Source: Haladaptatus paucihalophilus DX253 (lineage in GTDB: Archaea > Halobacteriota > Halobacteria > Halobacteriales > Haladaptataceae). From it: a stretch of 64,000 nucleotides of DNA. The DNA lies in NCBI RefSeq assembly GCF_000376445.1, contig NZ_AQXI01000003.1, positions 186,001-250,000 on the forward strand, read 5' to 3'. Below, in pieces: positions 34,881-43,389 of the stretch. The translations under genes and the position numbers were made by a program. The notes below the pieces were generated by a model. That model was not told where the DNA came from. It saw nothing but the letters and a program-made list of their open reading frames with translations, and made no database searches. How positions within the stretch are numbered: position 1 is the stretch's first letter; each line of letters opens with the position of its first letter.

Positions 34881-35438
34881 TCATCGTCCGTACGGGTAGT
34901 CCATCTGTGTCTCGATGGTTTCCCGAGTCCCCGAATCAGTCAGCTCTTCGACCAATTCTAACCCGAGGTCGATGCCCGACGTGACTCCACCCGCCGTCAC
35001 GACATCGCCGTCTCGGACGACCCGCTCCTCGACGACGGTATCACAATACACCCCGAGCAGGTCGTAGGCGTCGGGGTGCGTCGTCGCGCGCTTTCCCGAG
35101 AGGAACCCCGCCGCCCCGAGCAACAGCGACCCGGTGCAGACCGATACGACCAGTTCGGAATCCGCGGTGGAGAGCCACGAGACGAACGCGTCGTCCTCGG
35201 CCAACTCGCGGGCGACGAATCCGCCGGGAACGACCAGCATATCGTAGCCAGCGAGGGGTTCGTCCACCACGTCGGGAACGATTTCGAGGCCCGCGTTCGC
35301 GGTCACGCGCTCCGTTCGAGCACAGACGTCCCACGACACGTCGCGAAATCCCATCGTATCGAGTCGGGTGAGCGGGTCGTAGACGCCAACGAAGTCCAGT
35401 GCGGTCATGCCGTCGTACGCGACGAACGCGATGTGCAT
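34881..35438 (-). CDS. DJ-1/PfpI family protein (isonitrile-hydratase-like)
   Basis: 185 residues. The start MHIAFVAYDGMTALDFVGVY and the nucleophile elbow VVSVCTGSLLLGAAGFLSGK with Cys near residue 99 mark the class I glutamine-amidotransferase-like DJ-1/PfpI superfamily. The sequence TTHPDAYDLLG follows, as in isonitrile hydratase and AraC-linked members. It could be an amidase, glyoxalase or hydratase. It precedes tnaA on the same strand. Confidence 0.85.
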   Translation of the reverse strand: MHIAFVAYDGMTALDFVGVYDPLTRLDTMGFRDVSWDVCARTERVTANAGLEIVPDVVDEPLAGYDMLVVPGGFVARELAEDDAFVSWLSTADSELVVSVCTGSLLLGAAGFLSGKRATTHPDAYDLLGVYCDTVVEERVVRDGDVVTAGGVTSGIDLGLELVEELTDSGTRETIETQMDYPYGR

Positions 35439-35540
35439 GGAGGAAGATGGGTAAGGAGGAATATCGTCTTTGTGCGTCCTGAAAATCAGAGAATAGCCCG
35501 GACGAAAGACGGACGGTGTGAGTTGAACAGTCGTTTCCGT

Positions 35541-35765
35541 TCAGTACGTCTCGAATCGGTCGAGTAGGCGAGGAAGACCCACGGCGGCACCAACCGCACC
35601 CGCAACGAGGGATAGCAGAGCCAGAATCGTCACCAGCGTCTCGGGTCGCCCTTCGAGACGCGGTTTGATGACGAGCGTGAGAACGACACCGAGAACGAGC
35701 AAACACTCGTGGTTCTGTTCGAGCGAGTCGCGGAAGTCCCGAGGAGAGTCTGTATCGTTCGTCAT
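35541..35765 (-). CDS. Small two-segment membrane protein
   Basis: 74 residues from MTNDTDSPRDFRDSLEQN. Hydrophobic stretches LLVLGVVLTLVI and LVTILALLSLVAGAVGAAVG form two membrane segments with a short polar link. No family was recognised. It stands alone between the DJ-1 gene and a 46-residue gene on the same strand. Confidence 0.5.
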   Translation of the reverse strand: MTNDTDSPRDFRDSLEQNHECLLVLGVVLTLVIKPRLEGRPETLVTILALLSLVAGAVGAAVGLPRLLDRFETY

Positions 35766-35831
35766 GGTGGAAACCGGTCGACTGACCGGAGGTCCCAACT
35801 GACGAACCCAAACAAATGGGTAGGTGTGGGC

Positions 35832-35972
35832 TTAGTGCCCGAGCGCCCGAAGCGCAACGGCCAACGCCGTGATTATTTTCACGACGCGCCAGATGATTTG
35901 GGTGACCAAATCAACCAGTTCGAGTCGTCGCCTTCGGCCGTCTTTGTCGTCGTTGGGTTTTGATGAGGTCAT
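35832..35972 (-). CDS. 46-residue small protein with amphipathic or membrane helix
   Basis: The ATG at 35972 opens a 46-codon frame: a charged start MTSSKPNDDKDGRRRR, then a hydrophobic helix (residues about 17-43, LVDLVTQIIWRVVKIITALA). That composition is typical of real small membrane-active proteins. Its first codons lie in an 18-base sequence repeated at 36085-36102, where the frame would again begin MTSSKP but ends after 14 codons. A possible TATA, CATTAAGT-like on the minus strand, lies around 36007-36014. The function is unknown. Confidence 0.45.
   Translation of the reverse strand: MTSSKPNDDKDGRRRRLELVDLVTQIIWRVVKIITALAVALRALGH
35954..35971. repeat. 18-base direct repeat, copy 1
   Basis: TGGGTTTTGATGAGGTCA, exactly repeated at 36085-36102. 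On the minus strand it encodes the first codons of the 46-residue protein. Its right half is also the left arm of the hairpin at 35963-35985. Confidence 0.75.
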
Positions 35973-35985
35973 CGAGTGACCTCAT
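35963..35985. other. Inverted repeat at the start of the 46-residue gene
   Basis: ATGAGGTCA-N5-TGACCTCAT, nine perfect pairs around TCGAG, covering the start codon of 35832-35972. It could be an operator or an mRNA hairpin that limits initiation. Confidence 0.5.
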
Positions 35986-36084
35986 TTATCGAAGATCACC
36001 GCGGCTACTTAATCCCCATCGGTTTTTAATCATCGATGATGATTACGGCGGAAGGTTTTCATACGTCGTCACCGTAAATACGAA

Positions 36085-36102
36085 TGGGTTTTGATGAGGT
36101 CA
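36085..36102. repeat. 18-base direct repeat, copy 2
   Basis: Exact copy of 35954-35971, 131 bases away. A minus-strand GTG at 36103 would begin MTSSKPIRIYGDDV and stop, so this looks like the broken start of a second copy of the 46-residue gene, or a recombination footprint. Confidence 0.75.
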
Positions 36103-36103
36103 C

Positions 36104-36126
36104 CTCGCGGGGGGCGTCCCCGCGAG
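36104..36126. terminator. GC-rich hairpin next to repeat copy 2
   Basis: CTCGCGGGG-N5-CCCCGCGAG, nine perfect pairs. It lies 171 bases past the stop of the minus-strand MacB-type permease, so it could end that transcript, but no T-tract is evident. Confidence 0.35.
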
Positions 36127-36297
36127 TCTTCATCGCGAAAATTTTCGGTAGAAGCATCTCCGTCGTGAGAATGGTGCTCGGACGCCGACGAACGGATGAC
36201 GAGATTCGGAACCGAAGCGTCGTGTCGGAACTGACGGGGACGTACTACGGGAACATTTCCACGTTTCCGGCGGCGGTTACCCGTACGCGTTCGGAAT

Positions 36298-37533
36298 TCA
36301 CTCGTAACGAAGCGCGTCGATGGGGTCCACCCGCGCCGCGTTCCACGCCGGGTAGAGACCCGTCACCACGCCGACGAGGAGGCCGACGCCGATGGCGACG
36401 GGGACCACCTCGTACGCGAAGACGAGCGGAAGCCCGACGTACTGGGTGGCGGCGTATCCGCCGAGGGCACCGAGCACGACACCGAAGACGGACCCGATGA
36501 CGCCGAGCAGGACCGCCTGCATCAAAAACACCTGAAGCACGTCGCGGTTCTGCGCGCCGACGGCTTTCATGATGCCGATTTCGCGGGTCCGTTCGGTCAC
36601 GCTCACCAGCATGATGTTGGCGATGCCGATGGCCGCGACGACGAGCGAGATGACCGCGATGCTCGTGATGAACGTCGTCAGCGTCGTGAGCACGTCCTTC
36701 ACGCGATTCACGAGGTCGCGGTCGGTTCGCACCCGGATGGCGTACTCGTCGGGCGTGAGTCGTGCGGCGTCGGAGTTCGAACGGAGGTAGGCTTTCACCG
36801 CCCGCTTGCTCTCCGGAATCGTCCCGTGGTTTTCTGCAACGACCGTGACCAGCGGATAGACGCGCTGGGTGGTCCCTTGCGTCGGACTCTCGACTGTCGA
36901 ACCGTAGAACGGATCCGTCGGGACGTACACCTGCGGGAGCGACCCGCCGCTCTCGAACTGGCCGTTTCCGCTCGACCGCTTGAGGACTCCGGCGACGCGT
37001 GCGGTCTCGGTGCCTCCGTCCGCCGTTCGAATACCGATGCGGTCGCCGACCGAGAGTCGGTCGTCGAACAGGCGGGCCGCCGCCGGGTTCAGGACGACTT
37101 CGCGTTTTCCCTGCTCGAACGACTCGCCGCGGGCGAACGTCCGGGTTCGAAACTGGTCGGGCGTGGTGGCGACGATGCCGTTCTGGCTCACCGTCTGCCC
37201 GCCGTGAGTGAGTGCGATGACAGGGAGCACGCCGCGCGGGACGACGGTCGCCACGCCGTCGATACCGCGGAGTCGGGCGATGTCGTGTGCGGTGAACACC
37301 GGTTGCGCGCCGAACCCGGGTTGGCCGCCGGGCGGACCGGCCCAGACGTACATGTTCGGCGCGTGGCCGCCGGTGAACTCCCGGAGGATATCGACGCGGA
37401 GGCTGGTGCCGAGGGTCACGAGCGTGATGACGGCGGCGACGCCGATGACGACGCCGACCGTCGACAGCGAGGAACGAACGCGGTGGCTCCGAATCGCCCT
37501 GAGACTCATCCGAAGCGTTTCGCTGAACTCCAC
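36298..37533 (-). CDS. MacB-type ABC transporter permease (FtsX family)
   Basis: 411 residues. An N-terminal membrane segment is followed by an extracytoplasmic domain of about 220 residues (40-265), then three C-terminal segments with the FtsX core (SVTERTREIGIMKAVGAQNR and YPAWNAARVDPIDALRYE at the end). This is the mechanotransmission type of exporter permease. It follows the ATPase gene by 11 bases. No adaptor protein gene is adjacent, as is usual in archaea. The substrate is unknown. Confidence 0.9.
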   Translation of the reverse strand: MEFSETLRMSLRAIRSHRVRSSLSTVGVVIGVAAVITLVTLGTSLRVDILREFTGGHAPNMYVWAGPPGGQPGFGAQPVFTAHDIARLRGIDGVATVVPRGVLPVIALTHGGQTVSQNGIVATTPDQFRTRTFARGESFEQGKREVVLNPAAARLFDDRLSVGDRIGIRTADGGTETARVAGVLKRSSGNGQFESGGSLPQVYVPTDPFYGSTVESPTQGTTQRVYPLVTVVAENHGTIPESKRAVKAYLRSNSDAARLTPDEYAIRVRTDRDLVNRVKDVLTTLTTFITSIAVISLVVAAIGIANIMLVSVTERTREIGIMKAVGAQNRDVLQVFLMQAVLLGVIGSVFGVVLGALGGYAATQYVGLPLVFAYEVVPVAIGVGLLVGVVTGLYPAWNAARVDPIDALRYE

Positions 37534-37544
37534 GGCCTTCCCCG

Positions 37545-38294
37545 CTATCGCCGCCCTTCGACCCGACGCTGTGAGTCGATTTTCTCGACGCGCTCGACGG
37601 TCCCGTCGAGGATGTGAACGACGCGTTCAGCGTGTTCCGCGATGTGGCGCTCGTGGGTCACCATCAGCACGGTGTTCCCCTCGTCGTTGAGTTCCTCGAA
37701 CAATGCCATTATCTGGTTCCCCGTCTCGCTGTCGAGATTTCCGGTCGGTTCGTCGGCGAGGATGATGGCGGGATCGTTCGCCAGCGCGCGGGCGATGGCC
37801 ACGCGCTGGCGTTGCCCGCCCGAGAGTTCGTTCGGTCGGTGTTCCTCCCGACCGCGGAGGCCGACGCGATAGAGGAGATCGTCGGCGCGCTCCCGTCGGT
37901 CGGCACGCGAAATCCCCTGAAAGACGAGCGGGAGCGCGACGTTCTCGCGGGCGGTCAGGCGCGGCATCAGGTTGAAGGTCTGGAAGACGAAGCCGATCTC
38001 CTGTCCGCGAACGGTCGTTCGCTCCGTATTGGACAGGTCGGTGACGTCACGGCCGTTGATGTGAATCGTCCCCTCGGTCGGCGTGTCGAGACAGCCGATG
38101 AGGTTGAGCAGGGTGCTCTTTCCCGACCCACTCGGACCCATCACCGCCGTGTACGACCCCCGTGGAATCGACAGGTTCACCCCGTCGAGCGCGTGAACCG
38201 GCTCGCCGAGGAAGTACGTTTTGCGAACGTCGGTCAGTGTCACCGCGTCTCTCGGCCCCTCGTCGGAACCCGTCGCCGAGTGGCTTGCTGCCAT
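37545..38294 (-). CDS. MacB/LolD-type ABC transporter ATP-binding protein
   Basis: 249 residues from ATG 38294, chosen because a TATA-like GTTTAGAC is centred 28 bases upstream; a second ATG at 38309 would add five residues. Walker A is [11 protein letters not shown], the signature is [16 protein letters not shown], Walker B is [16 protein letters not shown], and the H-loop is [14 protein letters not shown]. It is the partner of the FtsX-type permease immediately downstream. Confidence 0.92.
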   Translation of the reverse strand: MAASHSATGSDEGPRDAVTLTDVRKTYFLGEPVHALDGVNLSIPRGSYTAVMGPSGSGKSTLLNLIGCLDTPTEGTIHINGRDVTDLSNTERTTVRGQEIGFVFQTFNLMPRLTARENVALPLVFQGISRADRRERADDLLYRVGLRGREEHRPNELSGGQRQRVAIARALANDPAIILADEPTGNLDSETGNQIMALFEELNDEGNTVLMVTHERHIAEHAERVVHILDGTVERVEKIDSQRRVEGRR

Positions 38295-38425
38295 AGGAAG
38301 CGTTAGCATCCCGACAGTCTAAACCCTACTCCATACCACGAACGGCGGGGAACGGAAAAATAACGCCGGTCCGGGGTTACACTCACGGGTCCCGATTCGG
38401 AACGGGGTCAATCGGGGCAACAGCG

Positions 38426-38496
38426 GACGGTCGGAGCAATCGGTCGGTCAAGGCGAGACTGAACGGTCGGAGCAAGCGGGCGGCCGAGGCGAAAGC
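38426..38496. repeat. Two-copy degenerate tandem repeat of 35 bases
   Basis: Two consecutive units each contain CGGTCGGAGCAA followed by a CGG-rich stretch and AAGGCGA/GAGGCGA. It lies in the gap between the ABC exporter and the FMN-binding protein gene. No gene function is evident. Confidence 0.5.
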
Positions 38497-38548
38497 GGAC
38501 AGAGCGTATTCGGTCATCGGGGACGACTATCCCCTCGGTGTATGTTCC

Positions 38549-38998
38549 ATGACCGAACTCTCCGGCGTCTGGTCGAAGGACGAAATCGTCGCGTTCTTCG
38601 ACCGGACGACCGTTCCGCTTCGACTCGCCTGCAACACGCCATCGGGACGCCTCTGGATGGTGTCGCTGTGGTACGTCTTCGAGGACGACACCCTGCGCTG
38701 TGCCACCGGCGCGAGCGCCGATATCGTCGGCCTGCTCCGGAACGATTCGACCGTCGCGTTCGAAATATCGACGAACGACCCGCCGTACAGCGGGGTGCGC
38801 GGCAACGGCACCGCGAGCGTGGAACCGGACCCCGAAAAAGACCTGCTCCGGGAGTTGCTGCGTCGGTATCTCGGCGGGACCGACTCCCGACTGGCCCGGC
38901 GATTGTTGTCCGACGACCGGACGGAGGTGACCATCCGAATCGAACCGGACCGCCTCCACAGCTGGGATTTCACGCAGCGAATGGCGGACGCGTCGTAG
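38549..38998 (+). CDS. Pyridoxamine 5'-phosphate oxidase-like FMN-binding protein
   Basis: 149 residues. The split-barrel pattern includes LRLACNTPSGRLWMVSLWYV, LRCATGASADIVGLLRND and VAFEISTNDPPYSGVRGNG. These match the PNPOx-like flavin reductase group common in haloarchaea, which binds FMN or F420. The substrate is unknown. The start ATG follows a pyrimidine/purine-mixed region without a clear ribosome site. Confidence 0.8.
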   Translation: MTELSGVWSKDEIVAFFDRTTVPLRLACNTPSGRLWMVSLWYVFEDDTLRCATGASADIVGLLRNDSTVAFEISTNDPPYSGVRGNGTASVEPDPEKDLLRELLRRYLGGTDSRLARRLLSDDRTEVTIRIEPDRLHSWDFTQRMADAS

Positions 38999-39082
38999 AA
39001 TGGCGCGGCGGAGGTTCGTGGATTGCGGCAGGCCGTACCGACCACCCCCACATTCTTCCCTCCCGTCGCCGACAGCGAACCC

Positions 39083-40312
39083 ATGGAGTTAGACGGGGAG
39101 CGATTGCGGACCGATATCGAGACGACCGGTGAGTTCGGCGCGCTGGAAGACGAAGAGCACGGTCGAACCGTCCTCACGGGGACGGAAGCGAACAGACGGG
39201 CACGCGAGTACTTCGTGGAGCGACTGGAAGACGCCGGATTGGACGTTCGCGTGGATGCGGTCGGCAACATCGCGGGACGGTGGACCCCCGAGAGCGCCGA
39301 CCCGGACGCGGCCGCGGTCGCCGCCGGGAGCCACCTCGATTCGGTCCCGGAGGGCGGCATCTTCGACGGGCCGCTCGGGGTCTACTCCGCGCTGGAAGCG
39401 GTTCGCGCGATGCAGGACGCCGGAATCGAGCCGACCCGACCGGTCGAAGTCGTCTCGTTCACCGAGGAGGAGGGCCAGCGGTTCGCAAGCGGCCTGCTCG
39501 GGTCCTCCGTCGCGGTCGGGGAGCGGTCGGTGGCGGACGCGCTCGCGCTGACGGACGGCCGAACGACCTTGGCGGACGCGCTCGAATCCATGGGATTCCG
39601 AGGCGAGGGACGACTCGACGCGAGCGAGTGGGATTCGTGGCTGGAACTGCACGTCGAACAGAGCAAACGCCTCGAACGGGCCGACGTTCCGGTCGGCCTC
39701 GTCACGACGATTACGGGAATCACGCACTGCGACGTGACGGTTCGCGGCGAAGCGAACCACGCGGGAGCCACGCCGATGGACGAGCGGACCGACGCGCTGG
39801 CCGCGGCGAGCGAGTTCGTTCGGGACGTGGAGCGGGGAGCCACCGAAATCGGCGAGACGACGGTCGGTACCGTCGGCAAACTCGACGCGCGGCCGAACGC
39901 GACGAACGTCGTTCCCGGTACGGTCGAGATGAGCGTCGATATCCGCGACGTGAGCTACGACGCGATGAACGAACTCGTCTCGCGGGCGGAGGAGTCGCTG
40001 TCGCGGCTCGAAGCCGAACGAGGCGTCGAGACGACCCTTTCGCGCGGGTTCGACCTCCAGCCGACCGAGATGAGCGAGCGGTGTCGGCGAGCGGTAGCCG
40101 AGGCGGGCGAAAACGCGGGTATCGAGACGCTCGACCTGCACTCGGGCGCGGCCCACGACACGATGTACGTCGCGGGGGTGACCGACGCCGCGATGCTGTT
40201 CGCGCCGTCCCGCGACGGAATCTCGCACAATCCCGGCGAGTGGACGGCGTGGGAGGACTGTGCGACGGCGACGCGGGCGCTCGCCGGAGGACTCGCGTCG
40301 CTGGCGCGCTGA
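39083..40312 (+). CDS. M20-family amidohydrolase (N-carbamoyl amino acid / allantoate type)
   Basis: 409 residues from MELDGERLRTDIET. Binuclear metal ligands are visible in AAGSHLDSVPEGG (His, Asp), SFTEEEGQRFASG (two Glu) and LHSGAAHDTMYVAG (His). The substrate-binding region GEANHAGATPMDERTDAL is that of hydantoinase/carbamoylase enzymes. It hydrolyses carbamoyl or ureido groups in amino acid or purine breakdown. No hydantoinase or allantoinase neighbour is present, so the substrate is undecided. Confidence 0.88.
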   Translation: MELDGERLRTDIETTGEFGALEDEEHGRTVLTGTEANRRAREYFVERLEDAGLDVRVDAVGNIAGRWTPESADPDAAAVAAGSHLDSVPEGGIFDGPLGVYSALEAVRAMQDAGIEPTRPVEVVSFTEEEGQRFASGLLGSSVAVGERSVADALALTDGRTTLADALESMGFRGEGRLDASEWDSWLELHVEQSKRLERADVPVGLVTTITGITHCDVTVRGEANHAGATPMDERTDALAAASEFVRDVERGATEIGETTVGTVGKLDARPNATNVVPGTVEMSVDIRDVSYDAMNELVSRAEESLSRLEAERGVETTLSRGFDLQPTEMSERCRRAVAEAGENAGIETLDLHSGAAHDTMYVAGVTDAAMLFAPSRDGISHNPGEWTAWEDCATATRALAGGLASLAR

Positions 40313-40320
40313 GTGGGGCG

Positions 40321-40401
40321 AATCGGGGACGAGGATCGAAACGGGGCAGGAATCGGGGACGGGACGGAAACGGAGCAGGAATCGGGGACGGGACAGAAAG
40401 G
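40321..40401. repeat. Degenerate tandem repeat, about 30-base unit, between M20 and DUF502 genes
   Basis: Units begin AATCGGGGACG at 40321, 40351 and 40380, the last being partial; copies one and two share most positions. It fills nearly all of the 108-base gap between the two convergent genes. It looks like replication slippage of a G-rich sequence. Confidence 0.65.
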
Positions 40402-40420
40402 ATTGGCGCGCGAGAGCGAC

Positions 40421-41122
40421 TCAGTTCTGATATCGAAGCGCGTCTTGGCCGGTCAGCCTTCGGAGTTGGTCCTCGCTGAGACCGCCGGTATCGGAGTCCA
40501 TCTCGTCGAGACCGACGCCGCTGGTGACGATGGCGCGGAACGCCACTTCGAGCGGAACGTCGATGTCCACGAGGTCGTCCGACGGAACGTTGACCACGAA
40601 ACCGCCCATGACCGGGTTCGGGGCCATCGGGAGGAAGACGGTCGTCATGTCTGTCTCGCCGACCGCGTTCGTGACCTCCTCGGGCGTCTCCGCCGTCACG
40701 AACGCGAACGTGTAGGTGTCGTCGGTCGGGAATTCGAGCAGCTTCACGTCGCGGAAGTGGTCCTCGTCGCTCTCTATCATCGCGTCGCCCATCCGACGGA
40801 AGCTCCGATAGATGGTTCCGAACCCGGGAATTTGGCTGATGGCGTAATCGAAGTTGTCGATGGCGCGCTCGCCGAACGGGGAGTGGGCGACGAACCCGAC
40901 CAGCAGAACCAGCAGGAAAACGACTCCGGTAGCGATGCCGCCGAGGACGAGCACCGAATCGACCGGAACGAACGAGAGGAGCGGCAGCAGCATATTTCTG
41001 ACGAATTTGAGCAAGACGACGACGACGTACAACGTGATGAGGAGGGGAACGACGACGGTGACGCCCGTGAGCGTCGTCTCGCGGAGCTTCCCTACGACCG
41101 ACAGATCGTCCGTGGAATTCAT
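40421..41122 (-). CDS. DUF502 family membrane protein
   Basis: 233 residues. Two N-terminal membrane segments (TGVTVVVPLLITLYVVVVLL and ATGVVFLLVLLVGFVAHSPF) are followed by a soluble domain with IPGFGTIYRSFRRMGDAMIE and TVFLPMAPNPVMGGFVVNVP, the hallmark of DUF502. The function is unknown; plant relatives are COV1-like. It stands alone and converges on the M20 gene. Confidence 0.88.
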   Translation of the reverse strand: MNSTDDLSVVGKLRETTLTGVTVVVPLLITLYVVVVLLKFVRNMLLPLLSFVPVDSVLVLGGIATGVVFLLVLLVGFVAHSPFGERAIDNFDYAISQIPGFGTIYRSFRRMGDAMIESDEDHFRDVKLLEFPTDDTYTFAFVTAETPEEVTNAVGETDMTTVFLPMAPNPVMGGFVVNVPSDDLVDIDVPLEVAFRAIVTSGVGLDEMDSDTGGLSEDQLRRLTGQDALRYQN

Positions 41123-41169
41123 CGTTCAGCACACGAGAGCGGGAGATAAAGAGCGTACCGGCCGCATAC

Positions 41170-41190
41170 GCAAGCAATGGAACTGCTTGC
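41170..41190. promoter_or_regulatory. Inverted repeat upstream of an HTH_10 regulator gene
   Basis: GCAAGCA-N7-TGCTTGC, seven perfect pairs, 48 bases before the regulator ATG and 48 bases before the divergent DUF502 start. It may be an autoregulatory site. Confidence 0.4.
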
Positions 41191-41237
41191 ATAGGCCGCC
41201 AGCAGAGTAATCCATGGGAAGCCCCTAGCCCCACCCC

Positions 41238-41909
41238 ATGAGTACTATCGCCGTCGTGCGGGTGCCCGCTTCGGAGTTCGCACTGGAGGCGACGCTCGAA
41301 AGGGTCCCGGGAGTTTCCTTCGAAGTCGAGCGCGTCGTCGCGCCCGAATCGGAGCGGGTGATGCCGTACATCTGGGCGACGGCTGACCCGGACCAGTTCG
41401 ACGCCCTCCAAGCCGCGCTCGAAGACGACCCGACCACGGAGGACGTCGAACTGCTCGTCGATTTGGACGACGAGTGGCTGTTCCGCATGACGTGGATAGG
41501 GAAGACCCAGTTCGTCATCCACGTTCTCGTGGACGAAAGCGGAACGATCATCGACGCGACGGGAACGGACGACGAGTGGCAACTCCGGATCCTGTTCCCC
41601 TCCCGCGACGCGCTCGGGGCGACGTACGAATACTGCGAGGAGCACGGCATTCCGCTCACGATAGAACAGATATACCAACTCGACCAATCGCCCATGCGAG
41701 GGAAGTACGGACTCACCGAGGAGCAGTACGAGACGCTCATCACGGCGTTGGAGCGGGGTTATTACGACATCCCGCGCGACATCTCGGGGACGGAACTGGC
41801 CGCGGAACTCGGCATCTCGCACCAAGCGCTGTCCGAACGGCTCCGGCGCGCGTACGGGAACCTGCTCTCAAACGCGCTCGTCGTCGGGGAGAACGAACTG
41901 GGCGAGTAG
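41238..41909 (+). CDS. HTH_10 (Bat-type) transcriptional regulator
   Basis: 223 residues. The N-terminal sensor half (1-150) starts MSTIAVVRVPASEFALEATL and contains DEWLFRMTWIGKTQFVIHVL. The HTH_10 is LTEEQYETLITALERGYYDI then ELAAELGISHQALSERLRRA. It has no GAF/PAS domain. A palindrome lies directly upstream. It is divergent from the DUF502 gene; the target is unknown. Confidence 0.9.
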   Translation: MSTIAVVRVPASEFALEATLERVPGVSFEVERVVAPESERVMPYIWATADPDQFDALQAALEDDPTTEDVELLVDLDDEWLFRMTWIGKTQFVIHVLVDESGTIIDATGTDDEWQLRILFPSRDALGATYEYCEEHGIPLTIEQIYQLDQSPMRGKYGLTEEQYETLITALERGYYDIPRDISGTELAAELGISHQALSERLRRAYGNLLSNALVVGENELGE

Positions 41910-41949
41910 ACGTCTCGTCGCCATCCGAGGTGGATTCCGCTTCCGACCG

Positions 41950-43095
41950 TCATTCCGAGCGGTCGTCGGTCGGAGTCGGGTCGGCGTCGGAACGGTCGTC
42001 GTGGGGGGCGTCGTCGGTTTCGACCGGGTTCCGACCGAGCAGGCCCGGAAACACGACCCAGAGGAACTGCACCGTGACGACCATGATGAACGGGCCGAGG
42101 AAGATGCCGTACCAGCCGAACACCGGCGGACCGAGCAGGTAGGCGAACATGATGAGGCCGGTGGGAAACAGCCGACCGGAGAGTATCGGACGAATGTAGG
42201 TTCGGACGGCGTTATCGAACGCTATCTCCATGATGGCGAGGAACAGGACCGGAAACCACAGCAAAACGGGGTCGGTCCGAAGCGCGACGATGGCGAGGTA
42301 GAACACCACCACGAAGTAGACGATGGACCGACCGACGAGCGGGACGATGGTGGCGAGTCCCGTTGCGATTGCCACGAGCATCGTCTGTGGAATCGCCATG
42401 CCCGGCGGTGCGACGAGGTTCAACAGGGTGTAGATGACGGCGGAGAGGACGATGATGACGAAGATGGTCAGCGTGTAGCCGAAGAAGACGGAGTTCAGCC
42501 CGCGGTCCACCGCGTGGAGGTACTCGCCCGTCCGCGTTTCCTCGTCCGCGACGGTCCGCCGGAACCAGCCCGCGATTTTCCCCTCGTCGCGGACGAGGAA
42601 GAAGACGAAGATGAGCGTGAGAAACAGGTTGTACGATTGGGTCGCGAACGCCCCGATGAGGCCGCGAAACTGGAAGAGGAACGAGCGGATGGAGGGGTTT
42701 CGAAGCAGCCTCGTGACCGAATCGTACAATCGCTCGGGCGTCGTCGGAATCGCTCGGAAATCGAATCCGGGGAAGAGCACCCGAACGAGGCGCTCGACGT
42801 CGGCGACGCGAACCGTCGAGAGTTGCCCGAACGCGATGACCGCGACGGTACCCAGAAGCGCGATGAACGGGAGGACGATGACCGCCAACGTGACCGACGC
42901 CGCGATGCCGGGCGGGAGCCCGAAGCCCACCAGCCGTCTGGCGATGGGACGGGCGACGTAGTAGAGGAAGACGCCGAACACCAGCCAGCCCAGATAGCTG
43001 CCGAGCGAGGTGACGAGGACGAGGATTAGAGCGGCCGCGAACAGCCACCAGCCGAACTCGTTTCTACTCGGGCCGTCGTCGCGTCCGAATTTCAT
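41950..43095 (-). CDS. AI-2E / PerM family transporter (second copy)
   Basis: 381 residues with about eight membrane segments. Family features include FFLVRDEGKIAGWFRRTVAD, GMAIPQTMLVAIATGLATIV and FGWYGIFLGPFIMVVTVQFL. It differs from the copy at 12904-14199 in having a short acidic tail (about 25 residues). The substrate is unknown. It is convergent with the HTH_10 gene. Confidence 0.85.
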   Translation of the reverse strand: MKFGRDDGPSRNEFGWWLFAAALILVLVTSLGSYLGWLVFGVFLYYVARPIARRLVGFGLPPGIAASVTLAVIVLPFIALLGTVAVIAFGQLSTVRVADVERLVRVLFPGFDFRAIPTTPERLYDSVTRLLRNPSIRSFLFQFRGLIGAFATQSYNLFLTLIFVFFLVRDEGKIAGWFRRTVADEETRTGEYLHAVDRGLNSVFFGYTLTIFVIIVLSAVIYTLLNLVAPPGMAIPQTMLVAIATGLATIVPLVGRSIVYFVVVFYLAIVALRTDPVLLWFPVLFLAIMEIAFDNAVRTYIRPILSGRLFPTGLIMFAYLLGPPVFGWYGIFLGPFIMVVTVQFLWVVFPGLLGRNPVETDDAPHDDRSDADPTPTDDRSE

Positions 43096-43149
43096 AGCAT
43101 TTCCCGTGATTGGGACGAGATACGTTAAGTAGCGTGATAATTTGAGGGG

Positions 43150-43329
43150 TCATTCCGACCCGTCGTCGGGGGCGAGTATCGGAAGCAGAAGGCTGCCTCC
43201 CGCCGCGAACAGACCGACGAGAAGGCCACCGAGGGCGAATATCTGAGAGTTACCCGTGGGAAGCGTGAGCCAAATAGCGAACAGCACGAGCAAGATGGAG
43301 AAGAGGAGCATGTCGGTCGTTCCGCTCAT
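43150..43329 (-). CDS. Small two-segment membrane protein
   Basis: 59 residues from MSGTTDMLLFSILLVLFAIW, with membrane segments at about 6-21 and 29-50 and an acidic end APDDGSE. A longer in-frame start adds six residues. It resembles no known family. It is co-directional with the AI-2E gene downstream, 54 bases away. Confidence 0.55.
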   Translation of the reverse strand: MSGTTDMLLFSILLVLFAIWLTLPTGNSQIFALGGLLVGLFAAGGSLLLPILAPDDGSE

Positions 43330-43389
43330 ACCCGTTCGTTCCACCAACCATACATAGTTATTTCGACACGACTTTTCGGGGGGAGAAAG

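Larger units (their letters stand above)
35986..36297. other. Intergenic stretch rich in inverted repeats
   Basis: Contains the palindrome ATCATCGATGAT (36029-36040), the second 18-base repeat (36085-36102), a GC-rich hairpin (36104-36126) and the palindrome CGAAAATTTTCG (36136-36147). No convincing gene was found; the remainder up to 36297 is featureless. The density of palindromes is higher than in any other gap of this window. Confidence 0.6.
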
